NCBI GenBank assembly: GCA_027577595.1
Contig: JANBRJ010000004.1
Location: 248,001 to 312,000, forward strand
Source: Coemansia sp. RSA 487
Lineage: Eukaryota; Kickxellomycota; Kickxellomycetes; Kickxellales; Kickxellaceae
Direction of reading: 5' to 3'
Length of the DNA stretch: 64,000 nucleotides
The position numbers were made by a program, and so were the translations under genes. The notes under the pieces were generated by a model. It was not told the DNA's origin. It did no database searches and saw nothing but the letters and a program-made list of their open reading frames with translations. Shown here piece after piece: positions 41,826 through 51,838 of this stretch; the stretch's first letter is position 1; the number at the start of each line of letters is the position of its first letter.

Positions 41826-42551
41826 CTATTGGCTGCTGTTTCTTCTAGCAACTGGATATTGATATCCTTTTGGATGGAGCGGCGGTTTTTCAAATGCTGG
41901 TTGTCCAAGTTTCCACCGACGGACGATGGGAGAAAGCAGAGTAGTGGCATCAACATCTCCATATCTGGGAAGACTATCGACGGTGGCAGAGCTTGCTGGA
42001 ATATGATTACCTTCCTCAGTGATCTGTCGGGGATTGGCACGACCACTAGCAGATGTGTTTGGTTCGGAAGGGATCGACAGGAGCTGGGGGGCTGACGCAA
42101 TGCGTGGAAGCAATGGTTCTGTCGAGCAGCAGTGCATCAGCTGCTCGACTCGAAGCGGCGAGGCGACGACGCCGATCTCCATTGCATCCTCGTATGTGGG
42201 CGGATGGCGACTGCTTCCGGCATATGGCGGCGGTGGAGGATATGGAACGTCGTTGATGATTGCCCATGCGCCGCGAGTGTAGTGCGGTGGAGATTCCTTG
42301 ATAATAGCTGCCTTTGCGCGAGCAAATGACATGAGTATACGTGCGCCCAGCCCAACGCTTGCTCCGTTTCTGCTGCTGTTGATGTCGTTTTCAACAGAAT
42401 CAGAGACAGAGGCGGCATCAATGGCGCTGTTCATGCCATTTTCTTCGCTGCCCGATATAGAGTGCGGACGCTGTGTAGGATCCAAAGTGAATCCGCTCGG
42501 ACTGGACGATTGTCCGGCTGGGTATATGTCTATACCAAATGTGCGGCTCAT
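41826..42551 (-). CDS. PPxY-rich protein of unknown function
   Basis: I do not recognise a family. The 241-residue frame starts with a real ATG at 42551 and needs no intron. The first 90 residues are Ser/Asn-rich. Next comes ARILMSFARAKAAIIKESPPHYTRG, then VPYPPPPPYAGSS and RHPPTYEDAMEIG. This gives three PPxY motifs (PPHY, PPPY, PPTY) within about 40 residues, the strongest cluster of WW-domain ligands in the window. No transmembrane segment or enzyme motif is visible. Such proteins often serve as adaptors or substrates of Nedd4/Rsp5 ligases; that role here is inferred. Another PPxY protein lies at 19639 and an arrestin with one PPxY at 27078. Confidence 0.65.
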   Translation of the reverse strand: MSRTFGIDIYPAGQSSSPSGFTLDPTQRPHSISGSEENGMNSAIDAASVSDSVENDINSSRNGASVGLGARILMSFARAKAAIIKESPPHYTRGAWAIINDVPYPPPPPYAGSSRHPPTYEDAMEIGVVASPLRVEQLMHCCSTEPLLPRIASAPQLLSIPSEPNTSASGRANPRQITEEGNHIPASSATVDSLPRYGDVDATTLLSPIVRRWKLGQPAFEKPPLHPKGYQYPVARRNSSQ

Positions 42552-43857
42552 CGATGCGCTTTTATTGATTAAAGAGTGAATTCACAAATATAAGAGTGAA
42601 AACAAACGAAAGGGGGAGAGGATAATACAAATGCTGTGCTTCAACGTTAGGGAAAGATGCCGTACACTATAAAAGTTTTTTTAGATGTGTAAGGTTGCAA
42701 GGGCTGAGTTTGACAGATGCAATGTGAAGGCAGACTGATGTAATTAGGCGGGGAAATACTGAAGAAAGCGAAGCAAAAAAGGAATTTTGAATGCATCGGG
42801 AAGGATGCGTTTCCATTTATATATCGGCAAACAATGAAAGCGCAAGCATATATTTTTCTGTTCCTCAGCATGGCAACAAAATAGCGTTTGGCTATATTTG
42901 AAAAGGTAATCCGCAAGCATTGGATGTCCGCAGAATTGGGGAGGGGAATAAGAATCAACCCAGAACAGATGCTTGCTGCATGATGGCTCGCTTCGCTATT
43001 TCTATTCCAGGCCCTTTTTGTGAATATTCTAGTTGCATATGGCAGAATTACGCCTCCTTGAGCCTGCTGAGAGGGAGGCGTTGTCCATTAATGCTCTCTC
43101 TGAATTGCCGTGCCTTATTGGGCTTTTTTCTGGAGTTTGCGGAATTGCACCTGGTCTAACACTGGAAGAAAAACTGAATAACCAATGACCCGCGACACAA
43201 GACTGTTGTCACAGGTGCTGCTTGAATTGCATTCAAGCACAGCCTTCTCCTTGATCCGCCACCAAGCCATGCCCGTTGGTAGCAAAAAGTGGATACATTT
43301 CTGCAAAATTCGGCCTTACCAAAGTAAACGTTTACTTTAGAAAAAGGGGAATTCCGCAAATGACCAGCAACTAAATCTAAAAGATCTCACAAGTATTTCA
43401 GATGCTTAGTGTTAGCTGGAACTGAGCTGCCAAGCTCGCCGAAACGTCTGTTCAGGGACCACAATTGCAACGTTGATCAGCCACGATCTCAGGCCAAAAG
43501 TAAATTGTGCCTCATTGAATTGCGGAATTCCATTTATGCTGAAAGGGTAAAAAAGCTGCTGGCAAAAGATTGGTGCAACTGGTTCTCCCTTTTTGCCTTT
43601 GCGGACTTCCAATGATATCCACAATCAGAAGCAAATCAAGCGATGTGAGATATTGAACAAGCAGTCCAAAAGCATGGATGGTCCTGCATATGGTGGAGTT
43701 GAAAGTTACTAAACGACAACTCTTGTTCATAAACCATTAGAGAAATAAAAAATATAAACATTACGAACAGGCTGGGGATTATTAATTGGCGCTTAAAGCG
43801 CAACAGAGGCAACCTCATTATCTTGTTTTATCGCTCTATAAAACCTAGCAGGCAGTC
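42552..43857. other. gene-free 1.3 kb
   Basis: DNA between two minus-strand genes. Frames are short and lack motifs. It should hold the promoter of the PPxY gene and the 3' end of the BAH gene. No RNA gene or long repeat was recognised. Confidence 0.45.
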
Positions 43858-45729
43858 TTAGGCATCAGAGTCCATAGATTCTGTGTCTACGCCGCCATGG
43901 TTGTATCCGTTCGTATGAGGGTAACTTTGCTTCGACTTATTTGCCCATTGAAGGTATGAATCCGAGTGCTGGATATCTGCATTTGCTTTTCGTAACACCG
44001 GCGCAGCAGCAAACCACTTGATCTGTCCGTTTGTTGTTGGAAACATATCAATCAGTTCCTTGGGAAGCTGTGGTGTAGACGAAGAAGGGTCTGCATATGG
44101 TAAATACTCGACAGTTGCCTGTTTTACTTGCTGTCGTTGGAACTGTTCCACTTGCTGTTGCTGGGAGGCGTGTGCCGCGGATTGGCTCATCTGTGCTCCA
44201 TTCTGTACGCGGCCAGCGACCATCTGGTTAGGCTGGTACATTGCTTGCATCTGGCCAGCACTGGCTGATGGCATCCGTTGGATACTGGGCGTCATCCCGT
44301 TTACGCCGTTATATACTGCCGGAGAAGGAGGAGGCCGGCCCATGTTCGAGAACATGGAGTGTTGCCGCTGCGGTGTGCTACTAATCGGGGTGGTCGGCGT
44401 ACGCGGTCGCGACGGGGTGCGCACGCCTGCCTGTGCTATCTTCACGTATCCTGCGTTCGGGACACCGCCCATCGATCCGCCGCCTCCTCCTCCCGCAGCA
44501 GCGGCGGCGGCAGCAGCAGCAGCAGCATCTTCCATTGCGCGTTGTTGGATGAGCTGCTTATTCTTTGGCGGACGGCCGCGCCTTTTAGGTGTCGGTGGTG
44601 GTTGGAATTGCTGATTGGGAATGGTGCCATTTCTGGCTTGTGCTGGCTGCATAAAGGGGTTGGGTATCGGCTGTTGGCCAGTTGGAGAGCCCAGACCAGC
44701 CAGTGCAGCATTTTGCAGCTGTTGCTGTTGCTGAAGTAACTGTATCTGTTGCTGTTGCTGCTGGTTCAACATTTCTTGGTTAATATTGGCACCAGGAAGC
44801 ATGAACGATGGTGGTGCCTGGCCATTCAAGCCCGCAGGCATATTTATCCGACCCTGCGAGAGAAGCTGCTGGTATGCGAACAACTGGGCCTGCGACGAGG
44901 TTGCTGGAGTAGGTGTCTGAGGAAATGCTGCGGCAGAAGCTGCTCCTCCATTATGTGGCGTCGGTTCATTGCTTTTGGGCGTTGCGGTCATGCGAGTAGT
45001 TCGCCGTGTCTGCGGTGTGTGGGCGTTATCATCCTCACCTGTTTGCACAGGAACAGGGGCTCTTTCAAGCTCCCGCGGCCCGCCTTCCCAAGGAATCATG
45101 GTGGTTAGCATCTTACGGCGGTCCTCGTCCATGCTATCTGGCCAGAAACCGCGGTTCCAGTGCTTGATCTTTTGGATAAATGCGCCTTTATCAACAAACC
45201 GCGAGTCGCACACAAACATGTCCCCATCGGCCTCTGTCCATTCGCTTGGATGGCCGGTCCGTGCATCAGAAGGATGCACTACAAAGCACTTTTTGATGAT
45301 ACAATCGACAGGGACCGTTGTTTCCCGGAAGGTCCGCAAAACGGTGTCTTTGTAGAACTCCATATGCAGAGGGTGCGGAGACAGCTGTGGAAGCACATAC
45401 CATGCAACAGTGACTGACACGCTCGAGTCCTTCTCTCGCTGGATGCTTTGGATATGTGCGACTGCTGGTAGACCCGTCCCCTCTGTGCCGCTGATATTGT
45501 CGGTGTCTTTTAGTACGGTGTGGTCACCAACATAGTAAACCCGGCCTTCGTGTTCAATCGAATCAAGTTCTTCAAGGTTTATGTTGGCAGATGAGCCCTC
45601 TGTTTCGCTCTCATCTGGATCGTCTTGTACCTTTTGCCGCTTGTTGGGGACATGCCCTGACTCGCTCTCGTATTCGCTGCCGCTACTGGAATTGCTTCCT
45701 CTGCTGCTGCCGCTGCTTCTCATCGACAT
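43858..45729 (-). CDS. BAH-domain chromatin protein with AT-hook
   Basis: A 623-residue nuclear protein from the ATG at 45729. The open frame further upstream lacks an ATG and homology. The BAH domain covers about residues 62-190: EGRVYYVGDHTVLKD, AHIQSIQREKDSSVSVTVAWYVLPQ, HPLHMEFYKDTVLRT and FVCDSRFVDKGAFIQKIKHW are classic BAH landmarks. Later come Gln-rich tracts, an AT-hook PKRRGRPPKNK near 380 and an alanine run of about 11 followed by a glycine run. BAH plus AT-hook occurs in RSC-type remodeller subunits (Rsc1/Rsc2), but those also have bromodomains, which are absent here. It may be an RSC-like subunit or another BAH reader of nucleosomes. An upstream non-coding exon is possible, because an acceptor-like CAAG precedes CACCTG near 45810. 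Confidence 0.8.
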   Translation of the reverse strand: MSMRSSGSSRGSNSSSGSEYESESGHVPNKRQKVQDDPDESETEGSSANINLEELDSIEHEGRVYYVGDHTVLKDTDNISGTEGTGLPAVAHIQSIQREKDSSVSVTVAWYVLPQLSPHPLHMEFYKDTVLRTFRETTVPVDCIIKKCFVVHPSDARTGHPSEWTEADGDMFVCDSRFVDKGAFIQKIKHWNRGFWPDSMDEDRRKMLTTMIPWEGGPRELERAPVPVQTGEDDNAHTPQTRRTTRMTATPKSNEPTPHNGGAASAAAFPQTPTPATSSQAQLFAYQQLLSQGRINMPAGLNGQAPPSFMLPGANINQEMLNQQQQQQIQLLQQQQQLQNAALAGLGSPTGQQPIPNPFMQPAQARNGTIPNQQFQPPPTPKRRGRPPKNKQLIQQRAMEDAAAAAAAAAAAGGGGGGSMGGVPNAGYVKIAQAGVRTPSRPRTPTTPISSTPQRQHSMFSNMGRPPPSPAVYNGVNGMTPSIQRMPSASAGQMQAMYQPNQMVAGRVQNGAQMSQSAAHASQQQQVEQFQRQQVKQATVEYLPYADPSSSTPQLPKELIDMFPTTNGQIKWFAAAPVLRKANADIQHSDSYLQWANKSKQSYPHTNGYNHGGVDTESMDSDA

Positions 45730-47342
45730 TCTTCTAAATAAACTGCTTGCTACCTTTTTTGTGAGGCGTAAGGGACTATCGGGGAGAGCTTGCGATTTCA
45801 CAGGTGCTTGAAATAAATAGCAGAAAGAGCCAACAAAATAAACAAGAATAAACTCAAGACCCGGACAAGCAAAGTGCGGAAAGCAAAAATGTATATTTCC
45901 GTTTGGCAGTGTGAAAGAGATACAGCAGAAATTAAAGAAAGAAAGGAGCGCAAATTGCAAAAATGAAACGGGCTCGCTTATTTTTTTCCTGTTGGTCTTT
46001 TGAGCTTTAGTTGATGGCCTTTTCAGCCCGCGTTATTTTATTGCTTTGTATTGTGAGCGCGTCCTGTTCCCTTTCAAAAAAAACTATTGTTTTGAGCTAA
46101 AGATAGCTGAACTGTTTTGCCTGTCCGTTTGCTCGCAGATAGTTCAGCAAATGAAAAAAGGAAAACCGCTGTTTGTTGGTTTTACAGCGAACGCGTAAAG
46201 AAAAAGGCAGAAAAAGGAGAAAAAAGACTGCCAGACAGGGCTGAAAATGGTGAAGAAAGAGTTTGCGGCCCCAAAAACCCTCCCAAAAATTGAAGCTTGC
46301 ATTTCCTCGTTTCTTTTGGCGGGTTTACTGCCCGCGTTTTTCGGCTTCTTTCTGTGTACCCACGCGTTGTTGGGCACGTGTAGTAAACAGCTAGTCTTGA
46401 TCGAACCCCAGCCAATCTCTTAATCCACTCATATCACATTACATCAAGAACCAAATCCAGTACATGTGGAAAAAATACCCAATACATGTGACACTTTGAA
46501 CAAGTATGTATGCTCGTAAAGTACGTGTGCGAGTTGATTTAAAACAGAAAAAAAAAGAAACAGGAAACAACCAAGAAGAGGTGCTTTACATAAAAAGAGA
46601 AAGATAAAAGGTGAAAAGAAAACCCAGCGGTTGGCAATAAATAAGAACTGAAACATGGAAAACGGTTGTTGGACAGCTTTGACAATCAACAAAAGTAAAG
46701 CAGAGCTTGTGCCAAACAATGTAGAGAAAAAGATATAGAAGGGCAATGGCAGATGTACACGCAACACAAGTAGATGCAGGGATTTATCCTTCTGGACTTC
46801 CAGTTTTCTAAGCTAAAAACAGAACCAGTCGAGGCACCGAATTACATCCATCTACTCTACGCCTCAAGCCGCTTGTAGTGTCGTCGTCAGAAAATGATGT
46901 GTCTGCACAAACACTTCCCCAGTTTCTCGCCACTTATTTGTTCTTCAGCCCAAGCGGAACTACACGGTGTATGCAAGACAAGCATCATGCAAACGCAACG
47001 TTGAAAGCGTTAGTAAAAATGTTTCACATCAATCCCAGCAAAAAGCTCGCACGAGCAGAGCACTCCACAATAAAGGGAAAAAAAAAGAAGCCAGGCTGTT
47101 CTAACAATATACATTGTGGAAATGCCCAGACCCTTTTCTTTATATGCGATAGTGGAAAAGGTCATGTGCTGATATGGTGGAGAAAGCATGTGCGGGAAAC
47201 CCCCAAAGCAAGCGATAGAGTGTGCTTCCTTCCACAAGCTTTTTCGATGGATAAAAGAGCGCAAGTTCTGTGCGCACACGTTTCTATCATCAAAACACAG
47301 ACACAATGGCCTGAGTCTGTTTCAGTTACGGCGGGTACTTAC
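45730..47342. other. long spacer, BAH promoter and 3' part of the SNARE gene
   Basis: About 1.6 kb without a clear gene body. The right part must contain the intron and the short last exon of the SNARE gene, whose coding exon ends in a donor at 47341-47342. I could not place that exon with confidence. The left part should be the BAH gene promoter, with pyrimidine-rich minus-strand sequence near 46.1-46.3 kb. No RNA gene was recognised. Confidence 0.45.
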
Positions 47343-47718
47343 CAGCTACACAAATGACGATAATGATGATGATTGTGAGCGCAATGATAATCTTCCACTT
47401 CATGTTCCGCCATCTCATTGTCCTGCTTGCCGAAGTAGCGCTAGAGTTGAAGATCTTGGTCTGGTCCTGAAGCCTAGTTGCTTTACCCTGCAAGTTCTCC
47501 AAGTGTTCGCCGCGCTCTATGACCTTGCCGATATTCTGATTTACAATGTCGTGCACCTGGTCCAACTCGTTCTGTAGCTGCTTGGCACTCTCGTTTTTGT
47601 AGCCGCCGCCGCCGCCACCATAGCTATCATGGTCGTCACCAGGGTGGTTGCTGTCAAAGGGCTTCGAGCCGAAGCCGCCGTCGTATCTGGAGTTGTCGTT
47701 GTACGACCTATTTTTCAT
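47343..47718 (-). CDS. R-SNARE, synaptobrevin/Snc-like (last exon not placed)
   Basis: A vesicle R-SNARE of the synaptobrevin family for fusion with plasma membrane or endosomes. From ATG 47718 a Gly/Asp-rich N-tail of 40 residues leads to the SNARE helix (about 44-105, KQLQNELDQVHDIVNQNIGKV...). The zero-layer arginine is Arg69 in ERGEHLENL. A transmembrane anchor (WKIIIALTIIIIIVICVA) follows. The frame would continue only four codons past GTAGCTG to a stop, but that point is a perfect donor (GTAAGT at 47342). The protein therefore probably ends on a short downstream exon, giving a few lumenal residues. There is no longin domain, so it is Snc/VAMP2-like rather than Ykt6, Nyv1 or Sec22. Confidence 0.88.
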
Positions 47719-48493
47719 GTATCAAGCATATAGATATACGTGTCGCAGTGATAATAGTAGAAAGAGCACAGTTTTTTAATTGTATGCTCAGCCTGGTGCA
47801 AACAAGGGTTACATTCAGGTGGCAGAGCCAGGAAAGAAGGAAAACTTACATATTTAAAAGGCAATCGTTATATGGATGCTAGTTAAAAATTGGGGTTTAA
47901 AAGAATAAATTAAAGAGCAGAAGAAGCCCAGAGAAAGTAGAATGAGTTTCAGGTTTAAGAGAGAAAAAAGAAAAAAAAATCCACAATAAGAAAAAAAAAG
48001 TTAATTATAAACTCGACAAAGAAAAAAGAGGGAGAAAAATATGCAACCTGCCTTCACTGCCAAGATGTAGGCTTTCTTCTCAAGGTGTGTCCCAGCCAAC
48101 CACAAAAGTGGAGGAAACCAAGTGTGACGAAAGAACGCAACATGTTTCTTCAGACACGGACAGACACTCTAGGCCCAAGCGCAACACAAGTAAGAGATGA
48201 GCAGCTGTGCTTAACTGTGCTTGGTGTACAGCGGCTACTGCGCTGAGGCAGACACAGTAGGCGAAGAAGCTGGAGCCGTCCGTTGGGCATCAACTTGCGC
48301 TCCCATTTCTTTCTCAGCGAGCTTCAGCAAACCAACCTGCGCATTGGAGGGCTCGTGCTGCTTTTACATATCCCATTGCTGCTTTGCTCTTTGTCCTTTG
48401 CCAAACGTCATCTGTTCTACACTATTGCCAGGTGCCAGCTCTATTTGCCCACGATTCATCATCTATTAAGCAGCTGCGCAAACTATTCTTTCA
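47719..48493. promoter_or_regulatory. divergent promoter, SNARE / MOSC protein
   Basis: 775 bases between genes pointing away from each other. The part near 47.9-48.05 kb is A/G-rich on the plus strand with A-tracts. No gene was found. Both promoters should lie here. Confidence 0.5.
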
Positions 48494-49495
48494 ATGCTGC
48501 CTGGTGCCGTTGCATCTGGTGCACAATATGCGCCAAGAACAGAGTCATCAGTTCCACTTACGGACGATGCGTCAACGGTTTGGAAAGTGTCCGCGCTTTA
48601 CACATACCCTGTAAAGTCGTGCCAGGCAGCTGTGCTTCGCAAATCGCTAGTCACCGAAACAGGCCTTGCCTACGACCGCCTCTGGATCCTGACCGACACA
48701 AGGTCCGGACGCTTTGTGACGCAGCGACAGGTGCCCAAACTTGCCCTTGTCAGGGTATCAATCGACGAGGTTGGCGGCATACTGGAGCTTTCGGCCGAAT
48801 CAATGCCAACAACTCTGCGCTTGCCATTGCATCCGCAGCTGGGAACGGATCTGGGCGAGAAATTCAAGGTCCGCGTATGGTACGACACGGTGTATGGGTG
48901 CTGCTGTGGTGACAGCGCAAACAGCTGGTTTACGGAATTTACAGGAAAGCCGATCCGCCTACTGTATAAGGATCCCAGGGAGCAGCGGCTTGTTTCGCGG
49001 TACGTGCCTCCGAAAGATGTTTGTCCCGTAGTCCCACAGTCCGGGTTTGCCGACGTCTTCCCGTTCCATATCACAACCAACGTGTCTTTGGACGACGTAA
49101 ATAGGCATGTGCCTCGGCCGCTCAAACAACAAAACTTCCGCCCAAACATTGTGCTCACCACAGACAGTCCTGCGGTTCCGCCATACGACGAGGAGACGTG
49201 GAAGCGGATCGAGTTTATTGCGCACGCGTCGTCGTCATCATCGTGGTCGATGTTCATTACGTCACGCACGCCTCGCTGCACCATGCCCAATGTCGATCTG
49301 AAAACCGGCGTCATGTCTACCGACCGCGAGCCGCTGGAGTCGCTGCGCAAGTTCAGATGCGTGGATCCTGGCCAGCCAAAGTTCTCGTGCTTTGGCATGC
49401 AAGCTGCCCCACAGCAAGCAGGACAGAGTATATACGTTGGCCAGACTGTGTGCGTGCGTGAACGCGGGTTCCACTCGCTCACCGAGCCCCTCTGA
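48494..49495 (+). CDS. MOSC-domain protein, mARC-like
   Basis: A molybdenum-cofactor sulfurase C-terminal (MOSC) protein of 333 residues, similar to the mitochondrial amidoxime-reducing component. The beta-barrel N-terminal part starts VSALYTYPVKSCQAA and continues with GLAYDRLWILTD and FVTQRQVPKLALV. The MOSC core has FRPNIVL and TSRTPRCTMPNVDLKTG, where Cys262 takes the place of the molybdenum-ligating cysteine, and EPLESLRKFR as in mARC. The family reduces N-hydroxylated compounds with cytochrome b5 and its reductase; the substrate here is unknown. No clear transmembrane anchor lies at the N-terminus from ATG 48494, although the frame upstream was not tested for an extra exon. Its 3' end converges on Rcl1, with a gap of about 105 bases. 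Confidence 0.9.
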   Translation: MLPGAVASGAQYAPRTESSVPLTDDASTVWKVSALYTYPVKSCQAAVLRKSLVTETGLAYDRLWILTDTRSGRFVTQRQVPKLALVRVSIDEVGGILELSAESMPTTLRLPLHPQLGTDLGEKFKVRVWYDTVYGCCCGDSANSWFTEFTGKPIRLLYKDPREQRLVSRYVPPKDVCPVVPQSGFADVFPFHITTNVSLDDVNRHVPRPLKQQNFRPNIVLTTDSPAVPPYDEETWKRIEFIAHASSSSSWSMFITSRTPRCTMPNVDLKTGVMSTDREPLESLRKFRCVDPGQPKFSCFGMQAAPQQAGQSIYVGQTVCVRERGFHSLTEPL

Positions 49496-49600
49496 CAGCA
49501 TTAAAAACACCTGTTGCTTTCCAAAGCTGCACCTTGCACTTCTACACATCTAAAACAGCGGTTTATTCGAATAAAATAAAAGAAACTAGCATAGAAGCAA

Positions 49601-50683
49601 TCAGGTCGTCTTCTTGGCCACGTTGGTGTATCCAGAGCCCAGACATGTCGCCAGAACGGTGTTGGATTCCGGATCGGCCTTGAGCTTGAATGTGATATTG
49701 AAGAACTCACGGATGTCACGCAAATATTGGATGGTAAAGGGCGTGAGCTTGCCGATGCGCGTCTTCGATGCATGCTCAGGGCCAAGCACCATCAGCAGCA
49801 GCGCCAGCCACTGGTGCGACGAGTCGAAGCATCCGCCACGAGCAATTTCGTTCAGCAGCATCTTTGCCGCATCCCTACCGATGTCCTCGGGCGAGTCCCC
49901 AGGGTTGGCGCACAGCTCCGCAGTCATAAACGCGCCCGTTGTGGATTCGGCGACAAGCGAGATGCCAAACCCGGGCGAGAACCCGGACTCAGCGCCTTTA
50001 TACACGTCTGTGTATATGAAAATGTCGGGAATAAACCGATTGAGCTCGCCACGCGCTGTCTCGACCATGCGGTTTGCCGTCTGCGGCGATACTCGTGTGG
50101 CATATGAGATGCCGCGGATACGCTTGATCCGCCCTTGGTCGATATAGTTGATCGGCTTGACCGCACGCACCACGGGGCAAATAAACCGGACCTCGCCACC
50201 GCCCTTTGGCGGCGCTCCACGCTTGGTCACCCGCATTTCCACGCCCTCTTCGATCCCAAAGTGCCTGTAGTTCCTCAGCGTGGCCGTCCGGATCGTGTCA
50301 ACCGAAAGGTCCGTGTTGTTCATTGTTATTCCCCTAAGCGTCGCCACCATTTGCTCTTTCCCAAACGGCGCAAGCGCAACAAGCACCTCGAGGTAGTACC
50401 CGATTGATCGGGACACGGGACAGTCAATGGTGACCTTGCCGCCCATGATCATCCCCGGCTTCAGCATCACCGATGTACCGGTGGGTGAGATTACCATGCG
50501 TGAGCCGTTCGTCACTGCCTCGATCATCCGCAGAAGCGCTATCTCGTAGTCCCATAGACCCGGGTTTTCATCGTTTGACCGAATTTTTTCAATACGCACC
50601 GGTCGCTGGCTCAGTATCGAAAACACTAGCCTCTGCTTTAGAAATTTGTGTCCTTCGAATGTAATAACGTCCCTTTTCGACAT
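49601..50683 (-). CDS. Rcl1, RNA cyclase-like 18S rRNA processing factor
   Basis: A 360-residue member of the RNA 3'-phosphate cyclase superfamily, eukaryotic Rcl1 branch, which acts with Bms1 in the small-subunit processome at cleavage site A2. Family blocks include FEGHKFLKQRLVFSILSQRPV at the start, DYEIALLRMIEAVTNGS, PTGTSVMLKPGMIMGG and RGAPPKGGGEVRF. Later come RIRGISYATRVSP, AESTTGAFMTAE and the C-terminal DIREFFNITFKLK. The active-site histidine of true RNA cyclases, expected late in the protein near the GPEHASK block, is not evident, which fits Rcl1 rather than RtcA. One exon, ATG at 50683. It faces the Mrp10 gene across a shared upstream region. Confidence 0.94.
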   Translation of the reverse strand: MSKRDVITFEGHKFLKQRLVFSILSQRPVRIEKIRSNDENPGLWDYEIALLRMIEAVTNGSRMVISPTGTSVMLKPGMIMGGKVTIDCPVSRSIGYYLEVLVALAPFGKEQMVATLRGITMNNTDLSVDTIRTATLRNYRHFGIEEGVEMRVTKRGAPPKGGGEVRFICPVVRAVKPINYIDQGRIKRIRGISYATRVSPQTANRMVETARGELNRFIPDIFIYTDVYKGAESGFSPGFGISLVAESTTGAFMTAELCANPGDSPEDIGRDAAKMLLNEIARGGCFDSSHQWLALLLMVLGPEHASKTRIGKLTPFTIQYLRDIREFFNITFKLKADPESNTVLATCLGSGYTNVAKKTT

Positions 50684-51092
50684 TTTCCTGGGCTGTGTTT
50701 TTGAAGTGATATAATGTTATTTTGTCTTTGTGTCGCTATCTGTACAGAAGAAAATATAATGCTAAAAAAGGGGGTGCAACAGAAAGTGTTGGTAGAGCTG
50801 AAGAAGTGAGCTACAGCTAGAAAGAAAAACTGTTCAACCAAAAAAAAAAAATGAAAATCATCCGATCAGCGTGGATCAGGCAACCACTGTTAAAGATTAC
50901 AACTGCTGATGTGCTTGCAAAAGACTTGGGCAGGTATCAGATATCGCCCTCTCTTTTGCATTTCTCTAATTTCGTTTGTAAATTTAAGTTACAAGTTTTA
51001 TTATTATCTCCTGGGCAGCTGTTTTTTGTTGTTGTATTCGCACGGAGGAGGGAGCCAACAGAGAGGAAGCGACGGATTCAAATCAAACAGCA
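50684..51092. promoter_or_regulatory. divergent promoter, Rcl1 / Mrp10, with a small upstream frame
   Basis: 409 bases between two divergent genes. An A-tract directly before ATG at 50851 opens a small frame beginning MKIIRSAWIRQPLLKIT, which looks like a mitochondrial presequence. It is followed by a possible donor (GGCAG|GTATCAG near 50934). It may be a leader exon or upstream frame of the Mrp10 transcript. I could not join it to Mrp10 in phase with confidence. Confidence 0.4.
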
Positions 51093-51338
51093 ATGACGGC
51101 AGTCAATATCCCAAAGCTCAAGGTCAAGCCCAAGAAGTTGGCACCAGTGGCCAAGTGCGCCACTGAGATGGCTGCGTTAGCCACATGCTGGGCATCAGCA
51201 TCGATCGACGACAAGCGATGTGCAGAGACCTCAAAGGCCCTCAGCCGGTGCATCCAAAAGGCAAAGAGGCCGCAGCAGAAGAAGTCTGACATCAACTTCC
51301 ATTTGGCTCGGCTGGGCAAGCAGGTCCTGGGCAAATAA
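51093..51338 (+). CDS. mitochondrial small-subunit ribosomal protein Mrp10 (mS37)
   Basis: An 81-residue twin CX9C protein of the mitochondrial 37S ribosomal subunit. The two CX9C helices are KCATEMAALATCW and RCAETSKALSRCI, which Mia40 oxidises in this family. The basic start (IPKLKVKPKK) and the ending KKSDINFHLARLGKQVLGK match yeast Mrp10 (KSNINYHAARL...), separating it from COX assembly factors with the same cysteine pattern. The ATG at 51093 gives the normal family length. An upstream presequence-like frame is noted separately. Confidence 0.88.
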   Translation: MTAVNIPKLKVKPKKLAPVAKCATEMAALATCWASASIDDKRCAETSKALSRCIQKAKRPQQKKSDINFHLARLGKQVLGK

Positions 51339-51838
51339 CCAAGCGGGATGTTTCTGGCGACCATCCAGATTCGTTCGATCTAAAAATTACAGCACTACCC
51401 ATATCCTTACTAGCTACCTCCCTCGTAAAATTTACAGCTTACTCCAAGGGTGTGCTTAAAGATACATGGAGCCTTATTCGGCGTAGCAGTGATTCAAAAA
51501 CTAACCAATTTGCTGCCATTATTCAGCGCAATAAATGATGACGAAATGTCACATAGACTATAAATAACATTAAGAGTGGTGGAGCTGGTTGGTCGAGCTG
51601 GGCCATGGTTTTATATCTGTGAGAGAGGGCTAGTATCCAGTTGGTTTGTTTACATGTCAGATGGTGTCAGCACATACGTGCTCGTTATTGTACAACACAC
51701 TGCCCCTTTGATTCAAGAACGCCTGGTGGGTATGATGACCTTTAGATGTTGGCAATCGGCTATCGATATCCAAGTGCCAGCCTTTTCCAGAAACTAAATA
51801 TAAAAAGAGCAGTCTAATTGTGCTTCAAATGGGGGCTG
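51339..51838. other. convergent 3' spacer
   Basis: 500 bases between the stops of Mrp10 and the minus-strand MoCF gene. It is AT-rich with no gene or repeat that I can support. Confidence 0.5.

Noticed and set aside
46390-46430. GGGTTCGATC-like tRNA B-box on the minus strand
   Set aside because: No matching acceptor stem, anticodon arm or A-box around it.
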